64,000 bases of DNA from Gammaproteobacteria bacterium (lineage in GTDB: Bacteria; Pseudomonadota; Gammaproteobacteria; Competibacterales; Competibacteraceae). Below the pieces are notes generated by a model, which was given only the letters and a program-made list of their open reading frames with translations, was not told the origin of the DNA and made no database searches. The stretch spans positions 248,001 to 312,000 of the forward strand of contig JACKNE010000007.1 in the NCBI GenBank assembly GCA_024235035.1. The letters run 5' to 3'. The translations under genes were made by a program, and so were the position numbers. This document shows positions 9,207 to 18,351 of the stretch, one piece after another (within the stretch, counting starts at the first letter, position 1; every line of letters starts with the position of its first letter).

Positions 9207-10073
9207 ATGAACCTTGCACAATTCAACCTTGAAATTGCAGAAGTTCGCAATGATCGCCAACACGGGGCCAGCGAGTTGGCCCGTCGATGTCTGGCGGTCC
9301 TGGCGGGCGCATCACGGACGCTACCTGCAGAGAGCACCGTGGAGTTGCGGGAGTGGTTGCTCACGCTGGCGTTGACGTTGGCAAGGACGCGACCCAGTAT
9401 GACGCCGATTGAAAACCTGTTACACCACTGGTGGGAAACCTCAGCGCTCGATGCCGACTTGGAATTGGCTACGGCGCGAGAAGTCGCCGCCAAGCAAGCG
9501 GAAGCATTGATCGCCATTTCCCAGCGGGCCGTCACCGAATGCGCCGCCCACGCCGCTCGATGCCTCGATCCTGGGCAAACTATCATGACCCATAGTTTCA
9601 GTTCGACCGTGCTGGAGGTTTGTCGATTGCTCCAAGGTCAAGGGTCACAGGTCATCGTCACCGAATCACGGCCTTTGGCGGAGGGACGTGCGTTGGCGAA
9701 AAAACTCTCGGACTGGCATGTGCCGACGATTTATATCACCGATGCCCAAATCGGCTTATTCGTGACTCAGGCTGATGCCGTGTTGGTTGGTGCCGATAGT
9801 GTGTTGGCCGATGGTGCGGTGGTGAACAAGGCGGGAACCTATCTGCTAGCCCTGGCGGCGCGTGACCAGGGCGTACCGTTCTATGTCTGCTGTGAAAGTT
9901 TTAAATGGCGCCGCACTGAGGAGTTGCCGCCAGAGTTGGAAGAAATGGCGCCGGCTGAATTGAGCGTGCCGGAATGGCCAGGGGTGACGGTGCGTAACCT
10001 TTATTTCGACATCACGCCAGCACGATTGGTCAGCGCCTGGATCAGTGAGACGGGGGTACAAGCAGCACCATGA
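9207..10073 (+). CDS. eIF-2B alpha/beta/delta-like protein
   Basis: 288 residues with the Rossmann-like fold signature of the eIF-2B alpha/MtnA/ribose-1,5-bisphosphate isomerase superfamily: an N-terminal helical domain (1-115), then IMTHSFSSTVLEVCRLL (about 130-146), VTESRPLAEGRALAKKL, ITDAQIGLFVTQADAVLVGADSVLADGAVVNKAGT (about 174-208) and PFYVCCESFKW. Bacterial members of this branch are poorly characterised; possible roles are sugar-phosphate isomerisation or a related nucleotide/sugar-phosphate function. The stop overlaps the start of the acyltransferase gene (ATGA), so the two are translationally coupled. Confidence 0.8.
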   Translation: MNLAQFNLEIAEVRNDRQHGASELARRCLAVLAGASRTLPAESTVELREWLLTLALTLARTRPSMTPIENLLHHWWETSALDADLELATAREVAAKQAEALIAISQRAVTECAAHAARCLDPGQTIMTHSFSSTVLEVCRLLQGQGSQVIVTESRPLAEGRALAKKLSDWHVPTIYITDAQIGLFVTQADAVLVGADSVLADGAVVNKAGTYLLALAARDQGVPFYVCCESFKWRRTEELPPELEEMAPAELSVPEWPGVTVRNLYFDITPARLVSAWISETGVQAAP

Positions 10074-10975
10074 ACCGTCTGACTTTGATGAGCGATTTGT
10101 TGCGCCTGATTGCCGCTTTGCCGCTGTCCTGGGTGCATCGCCTGGGCGCATTCTTCGGTTGGTTACTCTGGCGGATTCCCAATAACCGGTCTCGGCGCAT
10201 CGCCGAATGCAATCTGGCGCTGTGTTTTCCCGAGCAGTCGGTCATGGAGCGGAATCGGCTGTTGCGCCAGAGCCTGATCGAAGCGGGCAAAGGTTTGTTG
10301 GAACTGGGACCGCTCTGGTTCTCGGGTAGCGAGCGCGTGCTGAAACTGATTCGGGAGCCTGCGGCGAGCGAAGAGGCGCTGGCGGCGGCGGTCGCTCGGA
10401 AACGAGGGGTACTCCTCATCACACCCCACCTCGGCTCCTGGGAGATGGCGGGATTGTATTACTCCAGCCGCTATCCACTGACGATCCTCTATCGTCCCAG
10501 TCGGCTGGCCGACTTCGATGCGCTGAGCCGTCGGGGACGAGGTAGGATGGGTGGGCGAGTCGTCGCCACCGATGCGCAAGGTCTGCGCGCCTTGCGCAAG
10601 GCATTGCAGCGGGGTGAGGTGCTTGGCATTCTCCCTGATCAGGACATCGGCGGCGACGATGGTGAAGAGATTGCCGGTCGGCTGTTTGCGCCGTTTTTTG
10701 GTATCGCCGCCAGCACCATGACGCTGGTCTCGCGGCTGGCGCGAAAAACCGATGCGGCGGTGTTTCTGACTTGGGCCGAGCGGTTACCGCGCGGTCGGGG
10801 TTACGTTCTACACCTGCGGGCCTTGCCGGAGGTAGCCGCCGCGGCGACACTGACGGAATCGGTCGCAGCTCTGAACTGGGCTGTCGAGGCGGCGATTCGC
10901 ACGTTGCCCGCCCAATATCTGTGGGCTTATCGACGCTTTAGGACACGCCCGCCGGGCGAGTCTAGAATCTACTGA
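10070..10975 (+). CDS. LpxL/HtrB-family lipid A acyltransferase-like protein
   Basis: 301 residues. The acyltransferase signature HLGSWE (His followed four residues later by Glu, about residues 123-128) is the catalytic H(X4)D/E motif of the LpxL/LpxM family, which adds secondary acyl chains to lipid A from acyl-ACP at the inner membrane. An N-terminal hydrophobic segment (about 6-35) and later blocks LYRPSR, GVLGILPDQDIG and FAPFFG match the family. Translationally coupled to the preceding eIF-2B-like gene. Whether it acts on lipid A or another lipid cannot be told from sequence. Confidence 0.88.
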   Translation: MNRLTLMSDLLRLIAALPLSWVHRLGAFFGWLLWRIPNNRSRRIAECNLALCFPEQSVMERNRLLRQSLIEAGKGLLELGPLWFSGSERVLKLIREPAASEEALAAAVARKRGVLLITPHLGSWEMAGLYYSSRYPLTILYRPSRLADFDALSRRGRGRMGGRVVATDAQGLRALRKALQRGEVLGILPDQDIGGDDGEEIAGRLFAPFFGIAASTMTLVSRLARKTDAAVFLTWAERLPRGRGYVLHLRALPEVAAAATLTESVAALNWAVEAAIRTLPAQYLWAYRRFRTRPPGESRIY

Positions 10976-11031
10976 ACCCCTCGGCGTCAGAGACGCAGGA
11001 CCGATTGACTCTATCAGCAAAGGAATTCATC

Positions 11032-11919
11032 ATGATCGTCAGATCCAGTTTGTCGTATGTGTTGATTTTCATAGCCAGCTTCAGCCTAATCCCCGCCCAG
11101 GCCGCCGATCCGCCGATCACCATCAGCACAGGTAAGAGCGGCGGCGGCTATCACACCATCGGCGGACGGCTGAAAAGCGTGCTGGCTGAACAGGATCAGC
11201 CGGCCGAGGTGCTCACCAGCGCCGGTTCACTGGAAAATCTCAACCGGCTCGACGATCCCAGCAGCCCGGTCAACGTCGGGTTGGCGCAGGCCGACGCCCT
11301 CAAGTACTACCTCAAGGATCATCCTGGTTTCGCCGACAAGTTCATCGGCCTGGGCGAGATCGGTCAGGAATGCGTGTTCATCGTGACTGGTAAGGACAGC
11401 GATATCCGTAGCGATAGTGACTTGCAGGAGAAAGGCAAGGGACGGCTGATCGCCGTGCAGTCGCCGAACAGCGGCGTGGCGGTTACCTGGGAGTATATGA
11501 CCCGATTGGAGCCGGCGTTCAAGAATACCGCGCCAGCATTCGTGGACGGTGCCGAAGCGCTATTGCAAATCAAGAGCGGTGGAAAATCGAGCAAGATTCA
11601 GGCAGCCATGGTGGTACAGAAGCCGATGGCCAAATCCACTGAGATGCAGGTGGTATTGGAGAACCCCAAGGATTTCCGACTGGTCCCGGTCAAGGATTGG
11701 GATCTGAACGACAAATTGCCAGATGGCAGTGCGGTGTACACTTTTGAGAACGTGACGGTCGCCGAGAAGAAGTGGGGCTTCGACACCACCGTGGACACCA
11801 TTTGCACCCGCGGGTTGCTGTTGGCTAACAAGGAAAAGCTGACGGCTGATCAGCGTGCCCGACTGGCCAAGGTGATGTTGCTGGCCGCCAGTCGGGTCGT
11901 GGGTGAAGCTGGTAAGTAG
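11032..11919 (+). CDS. TAXI-family TRAP transporter solute-binding protein
   Basis: 295 residues from an ATG with an AAAGGA ribosome site; an upstream in-frame TTG (11005) is less likely because it would precede the signal peptide. The signal peptide (MIVRSSLSYVLIFIASFSLI, cleavage after PAQA) is followed by ITISTGKSGGGYHTIGGRL, the opening block of TAXI-type periplasmic receptors, and by LTSAGSLENLNRL. TAXI proteins deliver carboxylates or related ligands to TRAP permeases. No permease gene adjoins, so the partner must be elsewhere, or the protein acts as an orphan receptor. Ligand unknown. Confidence 0.85.
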   Translation: MIVRSSLSYVLIFIASFSLIPAQAADPPITISTGKSGGGYHTIGGRLKSVLAEQDQPAEVLTSAGSLENLNRLDDPSSPVNVGLAQADALKYYLKDHPGFADKFIGLGEIGQECVFIVTGKDSDIRSDSDLQEKGKGRLIAVQSPNSGVAVTWEYMTRLEPAFKNTAPAFVDGAEALLQIKSGGKSSKIQAAMVVQKPMAKSTEMQVVLENPKDFRLVPVKDWDLNDKLPDGSAVYTFENVTVAEKKWGFDTTVDTICTRGLLLANKEKLTADQRARLAKVMLLAASRVVGEAGK

Positions 11920-11969
11920 TCCCGCAAAGCGGAGACCGGCATCCGGGCCATTCTGCTAAAATGCCAGCT

Positions 11970-14150
11970 ATGGACGTTTCCTGGATTCTCGATGATCTCA
12001 ACGAACCCCAGCGTGCGGCGGTCACCGCCCCGCTGGGGCCTTTGCGGGTGTTGGCCGGAGCCGGCAGTGGTAAGACTCGGGTGTTGACGCGGCGTATCGC
12101 CTGGCTGCTGGCGGTGAACAATGCCTCGCCCTGGTCGGTCCTAGCCGTCACCTTCACCAACAAAGCCGCCGCTGAAATGCGTAGCCGTGTAGAAGCGATG
12201 CTGGAGCAGCCACTCGGTGGATTGTGGATCGGCACCTTTCACGGCATTGCCCACCGCCTGCTGCGCCAGCACTGGCAGGAAGCCGGCCTGCCGCGCGCCT
12301 TTCAGATTCTCGACAGCGATGACCAAACCCGGCTAGTGAAGCGGGTGCTGCGCGCACTGAATCTGGATGAGAAGAAGTGGCCGCCGCTCGCCGCCGCCGG
12401 TTTCATCAATCGCTGCAAGGACGAGATCCAGCGGCCTGCCGATATCGTCGATGACCGGACACCGGCTCGACGTCAGCATCAGCGTATTTACGCCGCTTAC
12501 CAGCAGGAATGCGAGCGCAGCGGGCTGGTGGATTTCGGCGAACTGCTGCTGCGCGCCTACGAGTTGTGGCGTGATCATCCTGATGTGCTGACCCATTACC
12601 GGGAGCGGTTCCAACACATCCTGATCGACGAATTCCAGGATACCAACACCATCCAGTATCAATGGGTGCGACTGTTGAGCGGCGGCCAGGGCGATGTGTT
12701 CATCGTTGGCGATGACGATCAATGCGTCTATGGGTGGAGAGGATCGAAAGTCGAGAATATTCAAAAATTCTCCGATGACTTTCCCGGTACGCAAACCATT
12801 CGTCTGGAGCAGAACTACCGCTCCACCGGTGCCATTCTCGAAGCCGCTAATGCGCTGATCGCCAATAATGCCGGACGATTGGGCAAGCACCTGTGGACCG
12901 ACGCCGGCGACGGTGATCCTGTGCAAATTTACGCTGCTTTCAGCGAAATCGATGAGGCGCGGTTTGTGGCCGAACGCATCCGCCAGTGGGTGGACACCGG
13001 GGGCCAACGCTGCGAAACCGCCATTCTCTACCGCTCTAACGCCCAATCGCGCCTCTTCGAAGAAGCGCTGCTGGGAGCGGCGATACCCTACCGGATTTAC
13101 GGTGGTCTGCGTTTCTTCGAACGCGCTGAGATCAAGGACACGCTGGCCTATCTGCGGCTAGTGGCCAACCGCGACGATGATCCCTCCTTCGAGCGGGCGG
13201 TGCATACGCCGCCGCGCGGCATCGGCGAGCGCACCCTCGACCTGCTGCGAGAGAGCGCACGCATCGAGAGCTGCTCCTTGTGGCAGGCAGCGTCACGTCT
13301 CCTGGGTGGCGGCGCGCTGAGTGGTCGCACCGCCCACGCCGTGCGGCGCTTTCTGGAGTTGGTCGAGAGGCTGGATCACAGCAGTCAGCATCAACCTTTG
13401 CCGGAACGGGTCAGCCACGTCATCGTACATAGTGGTCTGCGGGCGATGTACGAGGAGGATAAAGCTGATAAGGGTGAAATGCGTGTGGAAAACCTGGATG
13501 AACTGCTCAACGTCAGCGCTCGCTTCATCGCGCATAGCGACCCGGTCATCGTCGGCATCGATCCGACAGAGCCGGACTGGCTGAACGCCTTTCTCGCCCA
13601 CGCCGCCCTGGAATCCGGTGAACGGCAGGCCGGGGTCGGCGAGGATTGCGTGCAACTGATGACTCTGCACATGGCTAAGGGGCTGGAGTTCTCGCTGGTG
13701 TTCCTGGTCGGCTGGGAAGAAGGGTTGTTCCCGCATAGCCGTTCGGTCGCACAAGAACACCAGTTGGAAGAGGAACGGCGTCTAGCCTATGTGGGCATCA
13801 CCCGCGCCCGGCAACGCATCTATCTCTGCCATGCCGAGCAGCGCCGCTGGTATGGCAAGGAAACCCGACAAAGTCCATCGCGTTTCGTGCGGGAAGTCCC
13901 CGAAGCGCTGACCCAAGACGTGCGGTCGCGCGCCAAGCCACGACTCAAGACGCCACCGGTCGTCTCGCCCGCGACCACGACCGCCGGTGGTTTGCACCCG
14001 CGTCAGCGGGTGCGTCACGCCAAGTTTGGTGAAGGCGTCGTGCTGGCGATCGAGGGCGAAGGCTACCATACTCGGGCGCAGATCCATTTTCCCGCTGCGG
14101 GCGGTCCCAAGTGGCTGGTGGTGGCCTACGCCAAGCTGGATCGGTTGTGA
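11970..14150 (+). CDS. uvrD: DNA helicase II, UvrD
   Basis: 726 residues from the ATG at 11970 (MDVSWILDDLN), chosen because E. coli UvrD opens MDVSYLLDSLN; an ATG three codons upstream is also in frame. SF1A motifs are all present: Walker A GAGSGKTR (about 34-41), AVTFTNKAAAEM, DEFQDTN, GDDDQCVYGWRG (Cys replaces the usual Ser), EQNYRST, LMTLHMAKGLEF and YVGITRAR. The C-terminal tail ends in a small domain (RVRHAKFGEGVVLAIEG) that in UvrD/PcrA contacts partner proteins. The enzyme unwinds DNA 3' to 5' in mismatch and nucleotide excision repair. Confidence 0.97.
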   Translation: MDVSWILDDLNEPQRAAVTAPLGPLRVLAGAGSGKTRVLTRRIAWLLAVNNASPWSVLAVTFTNKAAAEMRSRVEAMLEQPLGGLWIGTFHGIAHRLLRQHWQEAGLPRAFQILDSDDQTRLVKRVLRALNLDEKKWPPLAAAGFINRCKDEIQRPADIVDDRTPARRQHQRIYAAYQQECERSGLVDFGELLLRAYELWRDHPDVLTHYRERFQHILIDEFQDTNTIQYQWVRLLSGGQGDVFIVGDDDQCVYGWRGSKVENIQKFSDDFPGTQTIRLEQNYRSTGAILEAANALIANNAGRLGKHLWTDAGDGDPVQIYAAFSEIDEARFVAERIRQWVDTGGQRCETAILYRSNAQSRLFEEALLGAAIPYRIYGGLRFFERAEIKDTLAYLRLVANRDDDPSFERAVHTPPRGIGERTLDLLRESARIESCSLWQAASRLLGGGALSGRTAHAVRRFLELVERLDHSSQHQPLPERVSHVIVHSGLRAMYEEDKADKGEMRVENLDELLNVSARFIAHSDPVIVGIDPTEPDWLNAFLAHAALESGERQAGVGEDCVQLMTLHMAKGLEFSLVFLVGWEEGLFPHSRSVAQEHQLEEERRLAYVGITRARQRIYLCHAEQRRWYGKETRQSPSRFVREVPEALTQDVRSRAKPRLKTPPVVSPATTTAGGLHPRQRVRHAKFGEGVVLAIEGEGYHTRAQIHFPAAGGPKWLVVAYAKLDRL

Positions 14151-14164
14151 GTTGGAGGGGCTTC

Positions 14165-16006
14165 TTGGCCGCGCCAACGATCCGGACATTACCGCATGGC
14201 GCCGATGCGTGTTCCCAACCGGTGCCCCGGCCCCGTCAACCTGAGCACCGGTTAAGCCTGAAGGAAGTGCTGGACGAACTGGTGGCGGATGGTCTGATCG
14301 ATGCCGCTGAAGTTGAGCGATCCGGTCTCGGCATCAAGACCGATCGAGGTCAGTTGCATCCACTGGTGGTGATCGCCAACAAGCAATTGCGTCAATGCCG
14401 ACCTCCACAGCAAGCCCTGAGTTTGGAGTTGCTGACCGAGTGGTTGGCCGGCAAGGCCGGTTTGCCGTATCTGCGCATTGACCCACTCAAGTTCGATATC
14501 GCCGCCGTCGAACGTCTGTTGCCGTTCGTGTCCTATGAGTACGCCGCCCGCTATCAGATTTTACCCATCGCCGCCGATGATGGTCGGGTAGTTTTCGCGA
14601 CCGCCGAACCCTGGTTGACGGAATGGCAAAGCATCTTGCGTCAGACTTTACGCCGGGATATCGAGCGGGTGATCACCAACCCGTTGGATATCAACCGCTA
14701 CCAACTGGAATTCTACGGTGTATCGCGCTCGGTGCGCGGTGCGATGAAAGGCACCCTGGAGCCGGTTTCCGGGGTTCTCAACTTCGAGCAATTACTGGAA
14801 TTGGGCCGACGCGGCGAGCTGAGCGCCGATGAGCGGCCCATCGTTCAGATCGTCGACTGGCTGCTGCAATACGCCTTTTCCCAGCGCGCCAGCGACATTC
14901 ATCTGGAGCCGCGTCGTGAGCAGGGACAAATCCGTTTCCGCATCGATGGCGCGCTACATATGATTTATCAGCTACCGCCAGCGGTGATGAGCGCGGTCAC
15001 CAGCCGGATCAAAATCCTGGGTCGTATGGATGTCGCCGAGAAACGTCGCCCTCAGGATGGCCGTATCAAGACCCGCACCCCCGCTGGGCGGGAGATCGAG
15101 TTGCGGTTGTCGACCATGCCGACCGCTTTCGGTGAAAAATGCGTGCTGCGTATCTTCGACCCGGATACCGCAGCGAAGGATTTCGCTCATCTAGGTTTCG
15201 CACCGGATGAAGAAGCGATTTGGCGATCGATGATCGCCCAGCCGCATGGCATCGTGCTGGTCACTGGCCCGACCGGCTCCGGCAAGACCACCACGCTTTA
15301 CACCACCCTCCGCCATTTGGCGGCACCGGAAGTCAACGTCTGTACGATTGAGGACCCGATCGAGATGATCATTCCGGAACTCAATCAGATGCAGGTGCAA
15401 CCCGCCATCGATCTTGGTTTCGCCCAGGGGGTTCGCACCCTGTTGCGGCAAGATCCTGACATCATCATGGTCGGCGAAATTCGCGACCTGGAAACGGCGC
15501 AAATGGCGGTGCAGGCGGCGCTGACGGGGCACTTGGTGTTATCGACCTTGCATACCAACGACGCCGTTTCCGCGATCACGCGCCTGCTCGACCTGGGTAT
15601 CCCCGCTTATCTGATTCAGAATGTGCTGATCGGCGTCATGGCGCAACGGCTGGCGCGCACGCTCTGTCCACACTGCAAAGGCGCCGACCAAATCGATGAT
15701 GCCTTGTGGGAGGCGCTGGTTCAGCCCTGGCCTTTACCGAAGCCGGAGACTATTCGCGCGCCGCGTGGTTGCCTGGAATGCCGCAATACCGGTTATTTGG
15801 GCCGGGTCGGTTTGTATGAGTTGCTGGCGGTCACCCCTGAGTTACGCCGACTTTTTCAATCCGAAGTCGATGAGGGCTGCTTGCGAGGCACGGCCTTTGC
15901 GAAAGGGATGCGTCCTCTGCGGGTGAGCGCCGCTCTGCAAATAGGGGCTGGCCTGACCACCTTTGAGGAAGTCATGCAGATTCTACCGCCATTGGATTAT
16001 CACTGA
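14165..16006 (+). CDS. GspE/PilB-family type II secretion or type IV pilus ATPase
   Basis: 613 residues from a TTG at 14165 placed six bases after GGAGG; a GTG at 14147 overlapping the uvrD stop is an alternative, and reading further upstream into uvrD is unlikely. An N-terminal MshEN-like segment (SLKEVLDELVADGLIDAAE) is followed by the secretion ATPase core: RASDIHLEP, Walker A GPTGSGKTTT, the Asp box TIEDPIE, Walker B-like IIMVGEIRD and the His box GHLVLSTLHTND. A tetracysteine zinc motif (CPHC ... CLEC) marks it as GspE/PilB rather than PilT. No pilus or secretion genes adjoin, so the partner machine is elsewhere. Confidence 0.92.
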   Translation: MAAPTIRTLPHGADACSQPVPRPRQPEHRLSLKEVLDELVADGLIDAAEVERSGLGIKTDRGQLHPLVVIANKQLRQCRPPQQALSLELLTEWLAGKAGLPYLRIDPLKFDIAAVERLLPFVSYEYAARYQILPIAADDGRVVFATAEPWLTEWQSILRQTLRRDIERVITNPLDINRYQLEFYGVSRSVRGAMKGTLEPVSGVLNFEQLLELGRRGELSADERPIVQIVDWLLQYAFSQRASDIHLEPRREQGQIRFRIDGALHMIYQLPPAVMSAVTSRIKILGRMDVAEKRRPQDGRIKTRTPAGREIELRLSTMPTAFGEKCVLRIFDPDTAAKDFAHLGFAPDEEAIWRSMIAQPHGIVLVTGPTGSGKTTTLYTTLRHLAAPEVNVCTIEDPIEMIIPELNQMQVQPAIDLGFAQGVRTLLRQDPDIIMVGEIRDLETAQMAVQAALTGHLVLSTLHTNDAVSAITRLLDLGIPAYLIQNVLIGVMAQRLARTLCPHCKGADQIDDALWEALVQPWPLPKPETIRAPRGCLECRNTGYLGRVGLYELLAVTPELRRLFQSEVDEGCLRGTAFAKGMRPLRVSAALQIGAGLTTFEEVMQILPPLDYH

Positions 16007-16046
16007 ATAAGACTAATGTTGTTGTTTTGATGCGATACCGATGTTT

Positions 16047-16076
16047 TTGACTAATTTGTTGTGTATAACATACAAT
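16047..16076 (+). promoter_or_regulatory. Predicted sigma-70 promoter of ompW
   Basis: TTGACT (16047-16052) and TACAAT (16071-16076) are separated by 18 bp and lie about 70 bp upstream of the ompW start. The spacer holds a 13-bp motif identical to one near the first porin. Confidence 0.6.
16055..16067 (+). promoter_or_regulatory. Shared motif TTTGTTGTGTATA in the ompW promoter
   Basis: This 13-mer lies between the -35 and -10 hexamers of the ompW promoter and is repeated exactly at 40090-40102 in the leader of the first porin; its first ten bases occur a third time at 39979-39988. Placement across the spacer would suit a repressor, which is inference. Confidence 0.45.
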
Positions 16077-16147
16077 ACCCTTGCGTTTTGCAATGGTTTG
16101 ATTTTCCAATTCAAATAATATAGACAAAATAGACTCTTAAGGAGCGC

Positions 16148-16789
16148 ATGATGTTTTCCAAGATACTCAAGAGTACGATGGTGGCAGCTCTGGCCGGTGG
16201 CCTTTTTACAGGGGCCGTTCAAGCTTACGAGGCAGGTAATTGGTTGGTTCGCGCTGGAGTTTGGGGGATATACCCCGAATCCGACAATTTAACGTTCAAT
16301 GTGAACAGGCGGACGCGGGCAACGCTTGATGTGGATGATGGCTATAGCCTGGGCTTCAATATCACTTACATGGTGAATCCGAACATCGGCATCGAATTGC
16401 TGGGCGCCTGGCCCTTCAAGCATGACATCAGCATGACCGGCGCTGGCAAGGTGGCCGAGACCAAGCAGTTGCCGCCGACGCTCTTCGTGCAGTATCACTT
16501 CATGCCCAGTGGCACTATTCATCCATATGTGGGCGTGGGTCTGAATTACACCAACTTCTTCAGTGAAAAAACCAAAGGCGCTTTGTCCGGCGCCAGCCTG
16601 AAGCTGGAGGATTCCTGGGGCGCGGCGGGACAATTGGGCATCGATATCGATGTAGCGCCCAACTGGTTCGTGAACGCTGACATCAGCTATATGAATATCG
16701 AGACCGATGCGAAGGTCAATGGTGTCGGTATCGGCACTGTCAAGATCAATCCCTGGGTGGTGGGTCTCAATGTCGGAACGCGGTTCTAA
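16148..16789 (+). CDS. ompW: OmpW family outer membrane protein
   Basis: 213 residues with a signal peptide cleaved after AVQA (about residue 26). The mature N-terminus YEAGNWLVRAGVWGIYPES, the central MVNPNIGIELLGAWPFKHDI and LPPTLFVQYHF, and the C-terminal NVGTRF ending in Phe are OmpW hallmarks. OmpW forms an eight-stranded outer-membrane barrel that passes small hydrophobic molecules. Start: ATG at 16148 behind AAGGAG, with a second ATG directly after it. The gene stands alone with its own promoter. Confidence 0.95.
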   Translation: MMFSKILKSTMVAALAGGLFTGAVQAYEAGNWLVRAGVWGIYPESDNLTFNVNRRTRATLDVDDGYSLGFNITYMVNPNIGIELLGAWPFKHDISMTGAGKVAETKQLPPTLFVQYHFMPSGTIHPYVGVGLNYTNFFSEKTKGALSGASLKLEDSWGAAGQLGIDIDVAPNWFVNADISYMNIETDAKVNGVGIGTVKINPWVVGLNVGTRF

Positions 16790-16810
16790 TCGGTAGGTAA
16801 GCGCGCATGC

Positions 16811-16834
16811 CTTTCTCCTGCTTGCGGGAGAGGG
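16811..16834. repeat. Imperfect intergenic hairpin, relative of the one at 2294
   Basis: CTTTCTCC and GGGAGAGGG flank a seven-base loop between the convergent ompW and SGNH genes. It may be a degenerate dispersed repeat or a weak terminator; no T-run follows. Confidence 0.35.
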
Positions 16835-16863
16835 TATGGCAGCGAGGCTTCCGGTTTCAAAGG

Positions 16864-18186
16864 TTAGCGAGGCCCGAACTGGGCTGCATCCACTCGGTCC
16901 ATATAACCTGCCAGCGGCAACCGTCGGATCAGTCGTTCCTCGGTCAGTGGAATATTTTCCAATGACCAGCCGTTCCGTTCGGCGATGTCCGGGGCAGGAA
17001 CCAGCCAGGCGTGGTCGTCCCGGATCAGGAAAACCAGGTAGTTTTTTTCGTTTTGATGCAATGCCACTAATCCCTCTGGGAGAACCGACAACAAGGGTCG
17101 AACCGTTGTCGCGAGTGTTCCGCCAATGACTGCATAACCAGCCTCGACCGGATGACCATCGGCATCTGCTGGATACAGCGGTGACGCTTGTTGAGCGGCT
17201 TCCTGCAGCGGAGCGACCACATCAACGAAGATTGCCTCTGGAACCTGACGTAGTTCCGCCGCCAACGCTTCAACATAAGCGCGTTCGTCCGTGATCAAAG
17301 CCAGGTAATCGGCTGGCGGATCGATACCTTCCAGCGCGATTTTTTTAGCATATACCAATTCTTTAGTTGGAATGATGGTAAACACCAGCTTGACTTGATG
17401 GTCTTGAGCCATTTTTCCCATCAGTCGTCCGGCTTCGGCCATGCCTGCGTATCCCGCCTTGACGGCTGGAACGGGTTGATTGGATGCATGTCGTAACTTG
17501 GGAGTAAAAATGGTCGAAACGCCGTCTTTGAAGGAGACACGCCACCATTCTGACTCAGGCGCTGGAAAAACCACTTTGGGCAGATCCGCGCTAGTCAACG
17601 TTCGATCGGCTTTCAGGAATCCATAGCGCTCATTGCCATACGCCTGCTGAAAAGTCCCCAATGCATCATTGCCGGTATAGAACGCTACAATGATCATTTG
17701 AGGTTGAAATAATAGGGCCTTGTCGAACATGGCCCAATATTCGGCGGCGCCCCAAGCCCCCACCGCCATGTTGTACACCGTGATTTGCCCGCTGCCTAAC
17801 GCTGCCTGCATCCGGTTCGGCCAGTTACCCGCCAGCAAGGCATTGTTGCCGTAAGTCTGACTGTCTCCAAGCGTCACGATATCCGCCAAATGAGGAATGG
17901 CTCGATTGCGAAAACCGAGGATATCGTGGGGTCCCATCACGAATTGATCGGGGAACAGCGGCTTGGCTCGCCTGACGTAGGGGTCCTGCAGGATGAATTC
18001 GCGACTGGCGTAATCCTCCGCTCGAAAGACGTTTTCGAAGAACGGCGGCACGGCCTTGCTGACCTGAACTAGTTGTAAGTCGCGTGCGCCACCCAGCAAT
18101 TGCGGCGCAAACAACCGAATGAGCCCCAGCGCCAGCACGACAGTCAGCACCGTCACGCCTATAGCGAGCCACCAGTCTTTTTTCAA
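16864..18186 (-). CDS. SGNH/GDSL hydrolase-like protein of the carbamoyltransferase operon
   Basis: 440 residues from a TTG start eight bases behind GGAGG. A single N-terminal membrane anchor (about 7-25) places the rest in the periplasm. SGNH blocks are visible: GDSQ with Ser109 (block I), NMAVGAWGAAEY (block II region), YTGND near 166-170 (block III), and a C-terminal DADGHP/GY region that could supply the last His. Such enzymes add or remove acyl groups on polysaccharides. It is the last gene of a four-gene operon, 12 bp after the DUF5989 gene, which points to modification of an exported glycan or glycolipid. The reaction is not known. Confidence 0.8.
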   Translation of the reverse strand: MKKDWWLAIGVTVLTVVLALGLIRLFAPQLLGGARDLQLVQVSKAVPPFFENVFRAEDYASREFILQDPYVRRAKPLFPDQFVMGPHDILGFRNRAIPHLADIVTLGDSQTYGNNALLAGNWPNRMQAALGSGQITVYNMAVGAWGAAEYWAMFDKALLFQPQMIIVAFYTGNDALGTFQQAYGNERYGFLKADRTLTSADLPKVVFPAPESEWWRVSFKDGVSTIFTPKLRHASNQPVPAVKAGYAGMAEAGRLMGKMAQDHQVKLVFTIIPTKELVYAKKIALEGIDPPADYLALITDERAYVEALAAELRQVPEAIFVDVVAPLQEAAQQASPLYPADADGHPVEAGYAVIGGTLATTVRPLLSVLPEGLVALHQNEKNYLVFLIRDDHAWLVPAPDIAERNGWSLENIPLTEERLIRRLPLAGYMDRVDAAQFGPR

Positions 18187-18198
18187 GCGGGAATCCTC

Positions 18199-18351
18199 CT
18201 AAAACAGCGTGTAGATGAACGGGGCCAAGGCTGAAGTCTGCGCGAAGATCAGTAGCGCGCCCAGCAAAACCAGTACCACGATAATCGGCATCAACCAGAA
18301 TTTCTTGCGCTCCCGCATGAATGCCCACAAATCTTTCCACAATTCCAGCAT
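18199..18351 (-). CDS. DUF5989 / SxtK-like small membrane protein
   Basis: A 50-residue gene, too short for most gene-finding cut-offs. It reads MLELWKDLWAFMRERKKFWL, then a hydrophobic helix (about 20-40) and ends FIYTLF. Its ATG overlaps the stop of the SxtJ-like gene by one base (TAATG), and the downstream SGNH gene follows 12 bp later with GGAGG in the gap, so it is clearly part of the operon. DUF5989 proteins are repeatedly found beside NodU/TobZ-type carbamoyltransferases and SxtJ homologues; in the cyanobacterial saxitoxin cluster the equivalent small gene is sxtK. Function unknown. Confidence 0.85.
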   Translation of the reverse strand: MLELWKDLWAFMRERKKFWLMPIIVVLVLLGALLIFAQTSALAPFIYTLF

